DNA of 64,000 bases from Phenylobacterium sp. J367 (GTDB lineage Bacteria > Pseudomonadota > Alphaproteobacteria > Caulobacterales > Caulobacteraceae). A program made the translations under genes and the position numbers. Under the pieces are notes generated by a model. That model saw only the letters and a program-made list of their open reading frames with translations, ran no database searches and was not told the DNA's origin. The DNA lies in NCBI RefSeq assembly GCF_024699985.1, contig NZ_JAJONA010000001.1, forward strand, positions 1,798,001 through 1,862,000, given 5' to 3'. Of this stretch, positions 55,101 to 64,000 are shown piece after piece; within the stretch, counting starts at the first letter, position 1; each line of letters begins with the position of its first letter.

Positions 55101-56874
55101 CCGCGCGCCTGAGCGGCCGTTCCGATCGCGCGACTGGTTCGCCGCGCCCGGCCGCTCGGACATGACCGCCCTCTACCTCGAGCGGTTCATGAACTACGGG
55201 ATCACGCCGGACGAGCTGATGAGCGGCAAGCCGATCATCGGCATCGCCCAGACCGGCTCGGACCTGTCGCCGTGCAACCGCATCCATCTGGAGCTGGCCA
55301 GGCGCACGCGCGACGGCATCCGCGACGCCGGCGGCATCCCGATGGAGTTCCCGGTCCATCCGATCTTCGAGAACTGCCGGCGGCCGACCGCGGCGCTCGA
55401 CCGCAACCTCGCCTACCTGGGCCTGGTCGAGGTGCTCTACGGCTATCCGATCGACGCGGTGGTGCTGACCACCGGCTGCGACAAGACCACGCCCAGCGGG
55501 ATCATGGCGGCGTCCACCGTCGACATCCCGGCGATCGTGCTCTCCGGCGGCCCGATGCTGGACGGCTGGCACGAGGGCGAGCTGGTGGGCTCCGGCACGG
55601 TGATCTGGCGCTCGCGCCGCAAGCTCGCGGCCGGCGAGATCGACGAGGCGGAATTCCTGCGCCGGGCGACCGACTCGGCGCCGTCGCCCGGCCACTGCAA
55701 CACCATGGGCACGGCCTCGACCATGAACGCCGTGGCCGAGACGCTGGGCCTGTCGCTGCCCGGCTGCTCGGCGATCCCCGCGCCCTACCGCGAGCGCGGG
55801 CAGATGGCCTACGAGACCGGACGGCGGATCGTGGAGATGGCCTACGAGGACCTCAGGCCCTCGAAGATCCTGACGCGCGCGAGCTTCCTGAACGCCATCC
55901 GCGCGGTGAGCGCGCTCGGCGGCTCGTCCAACGCCCAGCCGCACATCGTCGCCATGGCCCGCCATGCCGGCGTCGAGGTCAGGCACGACGACTGGATGGT
56001 CCACGGCTACGACATCCCGCTGCTGGTCAACATGCAGCCGGCCGGCAAGTACCTGGGCGAGCGGTTCCATCGGGCGGGCGGCGTGCCGGCGGTGCTGAGC
56101 GAGCTGCTGGCCGCCGGCAAGCTGGACGGCGGCTGCCTGACCGTCACCGGGCGGACGATCGCCGAGAACGTCGCCGGCCGCACGGCCACCGACCGCGAGG
56201 TGATCACGCCCTATGACGCGCCGCTGAAGGAACGCGCCGGCTTCCTGGTGCTCAAAGGCAATCTGTTCGACTTCGCGATCATGAAGACGAGCGTGATCTC
56301 CGAGGACTTCCGCGCCCGCTACCTGAGCCAGGCGGGCCACGAGGGCGTCTTCGAGGCGAAGGCCGTCGTGTTCGACGGGTCCGACGACTACCACCACCGG
56401 ATCAACGACCCGGCCCTGGGCATCGACGAACAGACCATCCTCGTCATCCGCGGCTCGGGGCCGATCGGCTGGCCGGGCTCCGCCGAGGTGGTGAACATGC
56501 AGCCGCCGGACGCCCTGATCCAGAAGGGGATCATGAGCCTGCCGACGCTCGGCGACGGGCGGCAATCGGGAACCTCCGACAGTCCCTCGATCCTCAACGC
56601 CTCGCCGGAGAGCGCGGCGGGCGGCGGGCTGGCGTGGCTTCGCACCGGCGACGTCATCCGCATCGACCTGAACGCCGGGACCTGCAACGCGCTGGTCGAC
56701 GCGGCCGAGATCGAGAGGCGCAAGGCCGAGCCCGCGCCGCCGGTCCCGGAGAGCCACACGCCCTGGGAGGAGATCTACCGGGAGAAGACCGGCCAGCTCG
56801 CCGACGGCGGCGTGCTCGACATGGCGCTGAAATACCGGGGCGTGGCGGCGAAGACGCCGCGGCACAACCACTGA
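55093..56874 (+). CDS. xylD: D-xylonate dehydratase (IlvD/Edd family)
   Basis: Dehydrates D-xylonate to 2-keto-3-deoxy-xylonate; 593 aa, intact. Iron-sulfur cluster cysteines are in DLSPCNRIH, LTTGCDKTTPSG and SPGHCNTMGTAS. Later TVTGRTIAEN, GNLFDFAIMKTS and RQSGTSDSPSILN fit the sugar-acid branch. It completes the oxidative pathway with xylX, A, B and C. The transporter gene follows 129 bases on behind its own operator. Confidence 0.94.
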   Translation: MSDRAPERPFRSRDWFAAPGRSDMTALYLERFMNYGITPDELMSGKPIIGIAQTGSDLSPCNRIHLELARRTRDGIRDAGGIPMEFPVHPIFENCRRPTAALDRNLAYLGLVEVLYGYPIDAVVLTTGCDKTTPSGIMAASTVDIPAIVLSGGPMLDGWHEGELVGSGTVIWRSRRKLAAGEIDEAEFLRRATDSAPSPGHCNTMGTASTMNAVAETLGLSLPGCSAIPAPYRERGQMAYETGRRIVEMAYEDLRPSKILTRASFLNAIRAVSALGGSSNAQPHIVAMARHAGVEVRHDDWMVHGYDIPLLVNMQPAGKYLGERFHRAGGVPAVLSELLAAGKLDGGCLTVTGRTIAENVAGRTATDREVITPYDAPLKERAGFLVLKGNLFDFAIMKTSVISEDFRARYLSQAGHEGVFEAKAVVFDGSDDYHHRINDPALGIDEQTILVIRGSGPIGWPGSAEVVNMQPPDALIQKGIMSLPTLGDGRQSGTSDSPSILNASPESAAGGGLAWLRTGDVIRIDLNAGTCNALVDAAEIERRKAEPAPPVPESHTPWEEIYREKTGQLADGGVLDMALKYRGVAAKTPRHNH

Positions 56875-56896
56875 GAGCGCACGAAGCTTGACTATA

Positions 56897-56908
56897 GACA
56901 GCGCTGTC
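56897..56908. promoter_or_regulatory. LacI-type operator upstream of xylE
   Basis: Perfect palindrome GACAGCGCTGTC with the same AGCGCT core as the sites at 34399 and 50853 but different flanks (GACAGCGCTGTC rather than GATAGCGCTACC). It could be a variant site for the same LacI regulator or a site for a second one. Confidence 0.65.
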
Positions 56909-57003
56909 AGCCAACTCTGAGTAACGGCGTTCGAACGGCGACCAACCGCCGGCGAAGATTAGGAAACCGCGGGCCCGGGGGGCTCCGCCAAGGGAGGCGT
57001 CCA

Positions 57004-58443
57004 GTGACCACCACATCCAGCACGGCCGGAGGAGGCGTGGGCGGCGACGCCGCTCGCGTCAACATGGCCTTCATCGCCGCCATCGTCGCCGTGGCGACGA
57101 TCGGCGGCTTCATGTTCGGCTACGACAGCGGGGTCATCAACGGCACCCAGGACGGGCTCGAGCGGGCCTTCGATCTGTCGAAGCTCGGCACCGGCTTCAA
57201 CGTCGGCGCGATCCTGATCGGCTGCGCGGTGGGCGCCTTCGTCGCCGGCCGGCTGGCCGACCAGGTCGGCCGGCGCACGGTGATGATGATCGCCGCGGTG
57301 CTGTTCATCCTCTCGGCGCTGGGCACCGGGGCGGCGGACTCGTCGGCGGTGTTCATCGTCGCCCGCTTCATCGGCGGCCTGGGGGTCGGCGCGGCCAGCG
57401 TGCTGTCGCCGGTCTACATCTCCGAGGTGACGCCCGCGAACATCCGCGGACGGCTGTCCTCGGTGCAGCAGATCATGATCATCACCGGCCTGACCGGGGC
57501 GTTCCTGGCCAACTACCTGCTGGCCCGGACGGCCGGCGGATCGACGGCGGAGTTCTGGTTCGGCTATCCGGCCTGGCGCTGGATGTTCTGGATGCAGGTG
57601 ATCCCGGCCGGCGTCTTCCTCCTGACCCTGCTGCTGATCCCGGAGAGCCCGCGCTACCTGGTGGTGAAGGGCCGCGGATCCGAGGCGGAAGCCGTGCTCT
57701 CCAAGCTGTTCGGCCCGGCCGAGGGCCGCCGGAAGGTGGAGGAGATCCGCGACTCGCTCGCCGCCGACCACCACCGGCCGACGCTGTCGGACCTGATCGA
57801 CAAGACCACCGGCAAGCTGCGTCCGATCGTCTGGACCGGCATCGGCCTCGCGGTGTTCCAGCAACTCGTCGGCATCAACGTCGTCTTCTACTACGGCGCC
57901 GTGCTCTGGCAGTCGGTGGGCTTCTCCGAGGACGACGCCCTGAAGATCAACATCCTGTCGGGCTCGCTCTCGATCGTCGCCTGTCTCCTGGCCATCGGCC
58001 TGATCGACCGCATCGGCCGCAAGCCGCTGCTGCTGATCGGCTCCACCGGCATGGCGGTGTCGCTGGCGACCATGGCGGTGGCCTTCTCCACGGCCAGCAT
58101 GGTGGACGGCGCCGTCCACTTGGCCGACCCGTGGGGGATGATCGCGCTGATCGCCGCCAACACCTATGTGGTGTTCTTCAACCTCTCCTGGGGTCCGGTG
58201 ATGTGGGTCATGCTGGGGGAGATGTTCCCCAACCAGATCCGCGGCTCCGGCCTGGCCGTGGCCGGCCTCGCCCAGTGGATCGCCAACTTCGCGATCTCGG
58301 TGAGCTTCCCGGCGCTCGCCGCCTCGCTGGGCCTGGTGGTCACCTACGGCTTCTACGCGGCGAGCGCGGCGGTCTCGTTCTTCTTCGTCCGCGCCATGGT
58401 CCACGAGACCCGCGGCAAGGAGCTGGAGGCGATGACCGGCTGA
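57004..58443 (+). CDS. xylE: MFS sugar/H+ symporter, xylose transporter
   Basis: Inner-membrane sugar porter of 479 aa. GTG 57004 (TTTSSTAGGGVGG) follows AAGGGAGG. Twelve membrane segments with sugar-porter signatures: GGFMFGYDSGVINGT in TM1, GRLADQVGRRTVMM, PVYISEVTPANIRGR, PESPRYLVVKGR, GLAVFQQLVGINVVFYYG in TM7 and LIDRIGRKPLL. It brings xylose to the XylB dehydrogenase. It is followed by a strong terminator, which closes the xylan/xylose locus. Confidence 0.93.
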   Translation: MTTTSSTAGGGVGGDAARVNMAFIAAIVAVATIGGFMFGYDSGVINGTQDGLERAFDLSKLGTGFNVGAILIGCAVGAFVAGRLADQVGRRTVMMIAAVLFILSALGTGAADSSAVFIVARFIGGLGVGAASVLSPVYISEVTPANIRGRLSSVQQIMIITGLTGAFLANYLLARTAGGSTAEFWFGYPAWRWMFWMQVIPAGVFLLTLLLIPESPRYLVVKGRGSEAEAVLSKLFGPAEGRRKVEEIRDSLAADHHRPTLSDLIDKTTGKLRPIVWTGIGLAVFQQLVGINVVFYYGAVLWQSVGFSEDDALKINILSGSLSIVACLLAIGLIDRIGRKPLLLIGSTGMAVSLATMAVAFSTASMVDGAVHLADPWGMIALIAANTYVVFFNLSWGPVMWVMLGEMFPNQIRGSGLAVAGLAQWIANFAISVSFPALAASLGLVVTYGFYAASAAVSFFFVRAMVHETRGKELEAMTG

Positions 58444-58470
58444 TCGCCCGATCCAGAGCCAACTTCTGCG

Positions 58471-58499
58471 GCGGCCGGACGAGAGTCCGGCCGCTTTTC
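58471..58499 (+). terminator. Terminator after xylE
   Basis: Perfect 10-bp stem GCGGCCGGAC/GTCCGGCCGC with GAGA loop, followed by TTTTCT. Confidence 0.85.
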
Positions 58500-58663
58500 T
58501 GTCGGCGGCCCGACCGTGGCCCAGGGTCGCACCCGGCCGCCTAATCCGGTTGGAGAACGCCGCTATGTTGCGTGGCCGGAATCCGCGCGCCTAAGCTGCA
58601 CCGCGAGTCGCATCCGGTCCCCGTAGGGCGCGACGCTGAAAACATGAGGGGGGAGAAAAGACA

Positions 58664-61037
58664 ATGAAAACCGTAGGCAAGCGCGCGCGGGCGCGCCTGT
58701 TGGCCGCCACGTCGTTCGCAGCCCTGCTGGCTGCGCCGGGCCTGGCCAGCGCCCAGTCCACCGTCGAGGAGGTGATCGTCACCGCCACCAAGCGCGCGGA
58801 ATCGATCCTCGACGTACCGTTCTCGATCAACGCTCAGACCCAGGAGGACATCCAGCGATCCGGGGCCTCGACGCTCGAGGACCTGTCCCGCAACGTGGCG
58901 GGCCTGACCATCCAGAACCTCGGCCCGGGCCAGAGCCAGGTGTCGGTGCGCGGCGTCTCCGCCGGCCAGGTGGTCCGCGACCAGCCGGGCGTGAAGGAGC
59001 AGGTCGGCGTCTATCTCGACGAGTCGGTGATCTCGCTGTCGCTGTTCACGCCGGACCTCGACCTCTTCGACCTCAACCGGGTCGAGACGCTGCGCGGGCC
59101 GCAGGGCACGCTGTTCGGTTCGGGCTCGGTGGGCGGCACGATCCGCTACATCACCAACCAGCCCAACACCGACCGTTACGAGGGCACGATCGAGGCCAAT
59201 GCGAACCTGGTGGACGGGGACGACTACGGCGGCCACCTGAAGGGCGCGATCAACATCCCGATGTCGGACCAGGCGGCGCTGCGCGTGGTGGCCTACCACA
59301 CCCGCTACGGCGGCTTCATCGACGCGCTGCGCGAGGGCAAGCCCAAGAAGGAGGACGTGAACGACGGGCGCCCGCACCGGCGGTCGCATCGCGCTCCTGC
59401 TGAAGCCCACCGAGAACCTCAGCATCACGCCGCGCGTGGTCTATCAGAAGATCGAGACCGACGGCTTCAACCGGCAGGAGGTGTTCAACCTCTTCGCCAA
59501 CCCGTTCACCACCACGCGTCCGCCGATCACGCTCGACGAGCGCGAGCAGTACCTGCTGCTGGACGAGGCGTTCGAGGACGAGACCCTGCTGGCGGACCTC
59601 GACATCCGCTACGACATGGGCGCGGTCCAGTTCGCCTCGATCACCAGCTACATCGACCGCGACATCCTGGTCAGCCGCGACGCCAGCGCCCTGACCGGCT
59701 CGGTGTCGGTGGACCTGGGCTATCCGTCCACGGCCGTGCGCCTGCCGTCGAACCTGCGCGACACGACGGACCTCAAGCAGTTCACCCAGGAAGTGCGCCT
59801 GACCTCGAACTCCGACGGGCCGCTGCAGTGGGTGATCGGCGCGTTCTACTCCGACGTGGAGCGCACCTACGCCCAGCGCCTGCCGACCCCGGGCTACGAC
59901 GCCTTCACCGACGCGGTGCTGGGCGCCGGCACCTCGGCGGCGGTGGCCAACGGCTTCCCGGCCAACTCGCCCTACAACGCCGACCTGCCCTACGACATCA
60001 CCCAGAAGGCGGTGTTCGGGGAGGCGACCTACGAGTTCGGCCGGCTGTCGCTGACCGCCGGCGGCCGCTACTACGACTTCGAGGAGGAGCGGCAGTTCAT
60101 CTCCGGCGGTCTGTTCGCCAACGGCGACCGGCAGACCGACAAGACAAGCTCGGACGGCTTCACGCCCCGGTTCCTGGCCTCCTACGAGTTCAGCGACAGC
60201 ATGACCTTCAACGCCCAGGCGGCGAAGGGCTTCCGGCTGGGCGGCGTGAACGATCCGCTGAACCTGCCGCTCTGCACGCCGCAGGACGCGGCGATCTTCG
60301 GCGGCTTCCAGTCCTATGACGACGAGACGCTCTGGAACTACGAGGCCGGCGTGAAGTCGCGCTTCGCGGGCGTCGCCCTGAACGCGGCGGCCTTCTACAC
60401 GGACATCAAGAACCTGCAGACCACGCTGGACGCCGGCTCCTGCTCCTCGCGGGTGGTGTTCAACGTGCCCGAGGCCCACACCATGGGCGTTGAGGCCGAG
60501 CTGTCCGCCCGGATCGGCGAAGGCTTCGAGCTGTCGGTGTCGGGCTCCATGCTGGAGGCCGAGTTCGACTCGACGGTGCGCGACGGGACCGGCGCGGTGA
60601 TCGGCGGCATCCGGGAAGGCAACCGCCTGCCCTCGGTGCCGAAGTTCCAGATGGCGGTGACCGGCACCTACACCTGGGCCGTCTCCTCGACCATGGACGG
60701 CTTCGTCAACGCCTCGTACCAGCACGTGGGCAGCCGCTACACCCAGGCGAGCGACCAGGAGAACAACCCGCGGTCCTTCGTCTCCGGCCTGCCGTTCGGC
60801 GGCGCCAGCGGGACCAATGCGACGATCGTCGACCTGAAGCTGCCGGCCTACGACCTGGTCAACATCTCGGCGGGGATCGAGATGACCAGCGGGCTCGACG
60901 TGATCGCCTACGTCAACAACCTGTTCGACGAGAACGCGCTGATGTCCTTCGACCGCGAACGCGGCGGGCGGGCGCGCCTGGGCTTCGCGGTGGGTCAGCC
61001 GCGGACCATGGGCGTAACGGTGCGCAAGAGCTTCTAG
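58664..61037 (+). CDS. TonB-dependent outer-membrane receptor (one frameshift)
   Basis: About 790 aa. ATG 58664 (MKTVGKRARARLLAATSFA) follows GGGGGGAG. The signal peptide ends LASAQ, and the TonB-box region is STVEEVIVTATKRAESILDV. The plug has NVAGLTIQNLGPGQSQVSVRG and RVETLRGPQGTLFGSGSVGGTI. An extra G in 59366-59368 shifts the frame in the early barrel (VNDGARTGGRIALLLKP after repair). The barrel ends RTMGVTVRKSF. The substrate is unknown; it lies between xylE and a convergent 3-keto-glycoside unit, so a sugar or glycoside is plausible. Confidence 0.88.
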
Positions 61038-61064
61038 GGCTCAGGCGACCTCCGCGACGACGGG

Positions 61065-61096
61065 AGGCGGCGGGGCGACCCGCCGCCTTCTTCGTT
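61065..61096 (+). terminator. Terminator after the TonB receptor at 58664
   Basis: Perfect 10-bp stem AGGCGGCGGG/CCCGCCGCCT with GCGA loop, then TCTTCGTTTC. Confidence 0.8.
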
Positions 61097-61348
61097 TCAG
61101 TTCGGCTTGCGGCGGTAATGCTCGGCGAGGGCGGCGCTGTGGTCGTCTTCCTCGATCATCCCGCCGATCGCCGCCATCCAGGCCTCCGACGGCGGCGCGG
61201 CCTCTTCCGGGGCCGGGGACGGCAGCTCCATCGACATCAGCTTCTCGGCCGGCGGCTTCGGCGGCGGCGGCTTGTGCGTCAGCTTCAGCAAGGTCACGAG
61301 GCCCGCCATCGGCGTGGCGAGCAACAGGAAGCTGGCGACGGGCGACAC
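61097..61348 (-). CDS. Small membrane-anchored Pro-rich protein, 83 aa
   Basis: GTG 61348 (SPVASFLLLATPMAGLVTLLKL) gives one N-terminal hydrophobic segment, then a Pro/Lys stretch (THKPPPPKPPAEK) and an acidic helical end (EEDDHSAALAEHYRRKPN). Function unknown. It follows the DUF1080 gene on the same strand by 76 bases. The composition is believable for a small inner-membrane protein; existence is moderately supported. Confidence 0.6.
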   Translation of the reverse strand: MSPVASFLLLATPMAGLVTLLKLTHKPPPPKPPAEKLMSMELPSPAPEEAAPPSEAWMAAIGGMIEEDDHSAALAEHYRRKPN

Positions 61349-61424
61349 GCGTAGACTCCGCTTTGAAAGGCGGGCGCTCCTCCCACCGAACGGCGCCCGA
61401 AATGCGGCGCGGGCCTGCGACCGA

Positions 61425-62106
61425 TCAGTCCAGGCGGCGGATCTTGAGGTTCTTGAACCAGACGTGGTCGCCGTGGTTCTGGATGGCGATGTGGCCGGTG
61501 GGGGGAGCTCGCGAACATGGGCCAGGCCCTGAACTTGGACGCCGCGACGCGGGCCTTGAAGTCCGCGGAGTTCATGTCGTAGGCGGCCACCTTCACGCCA
61601 TTCAGCCAGTGCTCGCCCTTGCCGTCCTTCAGCACTAGGCGGCTGTGGTTGAACTCGCCGACCGGCTTGGTCACGTCCCGCGCCGGCTCGTAGAGGGCGT
61701 AGAGCGCGCCGGCCCGCTCGTTGACCGGCTCGCCCCTGGCGTTGTCGGCGATCTGGTACTCTGGGCCGCTCTGGTAGGTCTGCTGGCCCTCCTCGATCAC
61801 GTGGAACATGACGCCGGAGTTGCCCTTGGGCGTGACCTTCCAGTCCCAGCTCATCTCGAAGCTTCCGAACTGCTCCTTGGTCATGATGTCCTTCGAGGAC
61901 TTCGGGTCGGGCCCGATGGCGCCGTCGACGATGGTCCAGCCGGCGTCGGGGGCGGGCGCCTTGAAGCCGCGCCAGGCCGAGAGGTCCCTGCCGTCGAACA
62001 GCAGGGTCCAGCCGGCCTGCTTCTCGGCGGCTGTGAGCGTGTTGTCCGCCGCGGCCGCCGTAGTCGCCGAGGCCGCGAGCGCCATGGCCAGGATAATCGC
62101 CTTCAT
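61425..62106 (-). CDS. DUF1080 / 3-keto-disaccharide hydrolase family protein, secreted (one frameshift)
   Basis: About 227 aa. ATG 62106 opens a signal peptide (MKAIILAMALAASATTAAA). The LamG-like beta-sandwich has GWTLLFDGRDLSAWRGF, SFEMSWDWKVTPKGNSGVMFHV and EYQIADN, all typical of this family. An extra C in the run 61500-61505 (plus-strand G run) shifts the last 25 residues; repair gives GHIAIQNHGDHVWFKNLKIRRLD. Characterised members hydrolyse 3-keto-glycosides. It sits 11 bases after the small dehydrogenase subunit, so it probably cleaves the oxidised product made by the GMC dehydrogenase. Confidence 0.85.
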
Positions 62107-62117
62107 CGCGTTTCCTT

Positions 62118-62764
62118 TCAGAGTCCCAGCGCGCGCAGGCGCTCTTCCACCACGGCCTTCACCTCGGCCGACGGGCCGGGGTCGGAGGCCCGCGCCTCGT
62201 TGCCGATGTAGCCGATGTCCTTGAAGCCGGCCTCGGTCGTGTAATAGGCGCCGATGGTGAGCGCCCGGAACCGGCGGAAGAAGGCCTGGGTCGCCGCGTC
62301 CCTCGCCGTGGGCAGGGCGGCCAGCGCCGCGGCCCGCTTCGCGGCGTCGCCGCGCACCAGGTCCGGGATCAGCGCCTTCAGCCCGTCGCGGATCACCGGC
62401 CGGTCCTCGATCTGGTCGGGGTAGGGGGCGCTCACCCACTCGTCGATGAAGTCCGGCACGCCCAGCGTGCTGGCCGCCGGGGCCGCGCCGCTGGCCGGCA
62501 GGATGTAGTCGCTGAGCACGGCGGCGGCCTGCAGTTCGTCGTCGGTGAGCAGGCGCCGCCAGGCGGCCTTCAGCGGCGGGTTGAGCTTCGGGTCTGTGCC
62601 GTAGCCGGGCGGCTCGGGCTCGGGCGCGATGGCCTCGCGGTAGATCACCACCCCGGCGGCGCCGGCGGCGGCGGCCGCGCCCACCGCGCCGACCCAGATC
62701 AGCGCCGTGCGGCGGTCGATCTTGCGGACGTAGGGTTGTTCGGGGGGGCGGGCGCGTCGCTCAC
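62118..62764 (-). CDS. Gluconate 2-dehydrogenase subunit 3-like protein (LacC-type, one frameshift)
   Basis: Small subunit of about 216 aa for the adjacent GMC dehydrogenase. The proposed GTG start at 62764 overlaps the GMC stop. One C is missing from the run 62742-62748 (minus-strand C run), so the start and body are in different frames; repair gives SDAPAPPEQPYVRKIDRRTALIW. The twin-Arg-like KIDRRTALIWVGAVGAAAA leader suggests Tat export with the flavoprotein. The body (LLTDDELQAAAVLSDYILPASG, FIDEWVSAPYPDQ) is the subunit-3 fold. Without repair it appears falsely fused to the GMC gene. Confidence 0.85.
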
Positions 62765-64000
62765 AGTTCCCCCGCTTGGCCAGGTTCACCAGGTTGTCGC
62801 TCGACCGCCAGGCCAGCGCCAGGATCGACAGCGTCGGGTTCTTGTCGGGGCTGGAGACCAGCACCGCGCCGTCGGTGACGAAGAGGTTCGGCACGGCCCA
62901 GGCCTGGCCGTACTGATTGACCACCGAGTCCGCCTCCGACGCGCCCATGCGGACGGTGCCGACCTCGTGGATCATCTCCCCGCCCTTGGAGATCGCCTTG
63001 CGCCCATCGCGCTCGATGGCGCCCAGCGGCTTGCCGCCGAGGCGGTCGATCACCTCCAGGAAGGTGGTGACCATGTGCGCGGCCTGCTTCGTCTCGGCCT
63101 CGCCCCATTTCCAGTGGAAGCGCAGGACCGGGATGCCCCACCTGTCCTTCACCGTCGGGTCGAGCTCGCAGTAGCAGTCGTCGTTGGGGATCATCTCGCC
63201 CCGGCCGTTGAAGCTGATGACGCTGCCGTAGCGGCGGCGGAGCGTGGCGCGCAGATCCTCGCCGACGCTGACCTCGTCCTCGGGCAGGACGCGGCCCAGG
63301 CTCATGGACGGCATCTGCCGCCCGCCGCCGATCTCGACGTGGTAGCCGCGCGGGAAGCCGAGTTCCGCATGCTTGTCGTAGCCCCACCAGGGCACATAGG
63401 CGTGGGAAACGCTCATGCCGTCGTCGTTGGTCGGCGGCAGGCCCTCGAGCGCCGGGAACTGGCCGGTGACGTTGAGGCCGACGCTGTCCATCAGGTAGCG
63501 GCCGACCATGCCGTGGGTGTTGCAGAGGCCGTCGGGGAACTTCGCGCTCTTTGAGTTGAGCAGGATGCGGGCCGTCTCGCCCGAGCCCGCCGCCAGCACC
63601 ACGGCGCGGGCGACGGCCGAGCGGTGCTCGCCGGTCCGCCGGTCGACGTAGGTGACGCCCTTGGCCTTGCCGGCGGCGTCGAGGTCGACCTGGTAGACGA
63701 GGGCGTTGGTCACCACGGTCAGGTTCTTCGTCGCCAGCGCCGGCGGGATCAGCACGGTGGTCGACTGGAAGTTCGCCCCGATCGAGCAGCCGCGGCCGCA
63801 GGGGGGTGGCGAAGACACAGGTGTTGCGGCCCTCCATCTCCTCGACGGCGCCGGTCAGCACCGCGCCGTGCATCGGCACGACCGGGATGCCCATGGCCTC
63901 GAAGCCGCGGGCATAGAAGGTCTCGAAGGCCCGGAGCGGCGGGTTCTCCAGCAGGCAGCCGGGCGGCGAGTCCGGGGGTGTTGGTCAGGCCGCGCGGCGG
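62761..64000 (-). CDS. GMC-family FAD oxidoreductase (LacA-like glycoside 3-dehydrogenase), N-terminus outside window (three frameshifts)
   Basis: Flavoprotein dehydrogenase; about 413 C-terminal residues are visible. It has FETFYARGFEAMGIPVVP, GCSIGANFQSTTVLIP, the FAD-covering AVVLAAGSGETARILLNS (GMC signature 2 region), and the C-terminal substrate/FAD motif NLFVTDGAVLVSSPDKNPTLSILALAWR. GEMIHEVGTVRMG carries the catalytic-His region. Indels in the runs at 63974-63978, 63801-63806 and 62769-62773 break the frame; the true end is LAKRGEL at 62761. With the subunit-3 gene it resembles the LacA/LacC lactose 3-dehydrogenase of Caulobacter. It would make 3-keto-glycosides in the periplasm for the DUF1080 hydrolase. 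Confidence 0.85.

Noticed and set aside
62118..63818. Fusion of GMC dehydrogenase and gluconate dehydrogenase subunit 3
   Set aside because: A missing G near 62771 hides the GMC stop, and a missing C near 62745 hides the next start. The repaired genes overlap by four bases in the normal way.

Overview
The window looks like chromosomal DNA of an alphaproteobacterium of the Caulobacteraceae, most likely Phenylobacterium, Caulobacter or a close relative. GC content is high. There are many TonB-dependent receptors, DivK-like single-domain receivers and TPR-sulfotransferases, and the Weimberg-type xylose genes match the Caulobacter crescentus xylXABCD order. No rRNA, tRNA, CRISPR array, insertion sequence or phage gene was seen.

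Layout. (1) 1-10.6 kb: acyl-CoA metabolism. A leftward unit holds an acyl-CoA ligase, mccB and mccA (leucine/isovalerate type). A rightward acyl-CoA dehydrogenase/enoyl-CoA hydratase pair follows, then a second acyl-CoA ligase, and a tandem-TetR regulator (10.8-12.1 kb) divergent from it. (2) 12.3-24.0 kb: a signalling island. It holds three receiver-only proteins, one REC-kinase, one REC-kinase-REC hybrid and two divergent paralogous six-TM sensor kinases. Among them lie one PLP alpha-oxoamine synthase and one FadL-type outer-membrane channel. The arrangement recalls the CqsA/CqsS and LqsA/LqsS alpha-hydroxyketone signalling systems, and no DNA-binding output gene is present. This is the best candidate for an undescribed system. 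(3) 24.3-33.4 kb: a TPR-sulfotransferase and a TonB receptor, followed by a BetI-like regulator, a Rieske oxygenase, an FAD oxidoreductase and an APC permease. (4) 34.5-58.4 kb: a large xylan/xylose/glucuronate locus. It encodes GH10, GH43, GH3, GH67, ManD, a GntR/FCD regulator, a TonB receptor, a LacI regulator, a polysaccharide deacetylase, an SGNH esterase, the full xylXABCD operon and an MFS xylose transporter. Two operator types, a GATAGCGCTACC-like LacI site and TGGTCTGACCA for the GntR protein, recur at its promoters. (5) 58.7-64 kb: another TonB receptor, and a leftward 3-keto-glycoside unit (GMC oxidoreductase, gluconate-dehydrogenase subunit 3-like protein, DUF1080 hydrolase).

In region 4 the logic is clear. 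Outer-membrane uptake and secreted or periplasmic hydrolases cut glucuronoxylan, esterases remove acetyl groups, GH67 frees glucuronate for the ManD branch, and XylE plus XylB/C/D/X/A carry xylose to alpha-ketoglutarate.

Two sequence-level features run through the window. First, about two dozen single-base indels break otherwise intact genes, nearly all in G or C runs; this looks like sequencing error, so genes are described as their repaired full-length spans. Second, several families of intergenic palindromic repeats recur, including four copies of a 116-131 bp nested palindrome.
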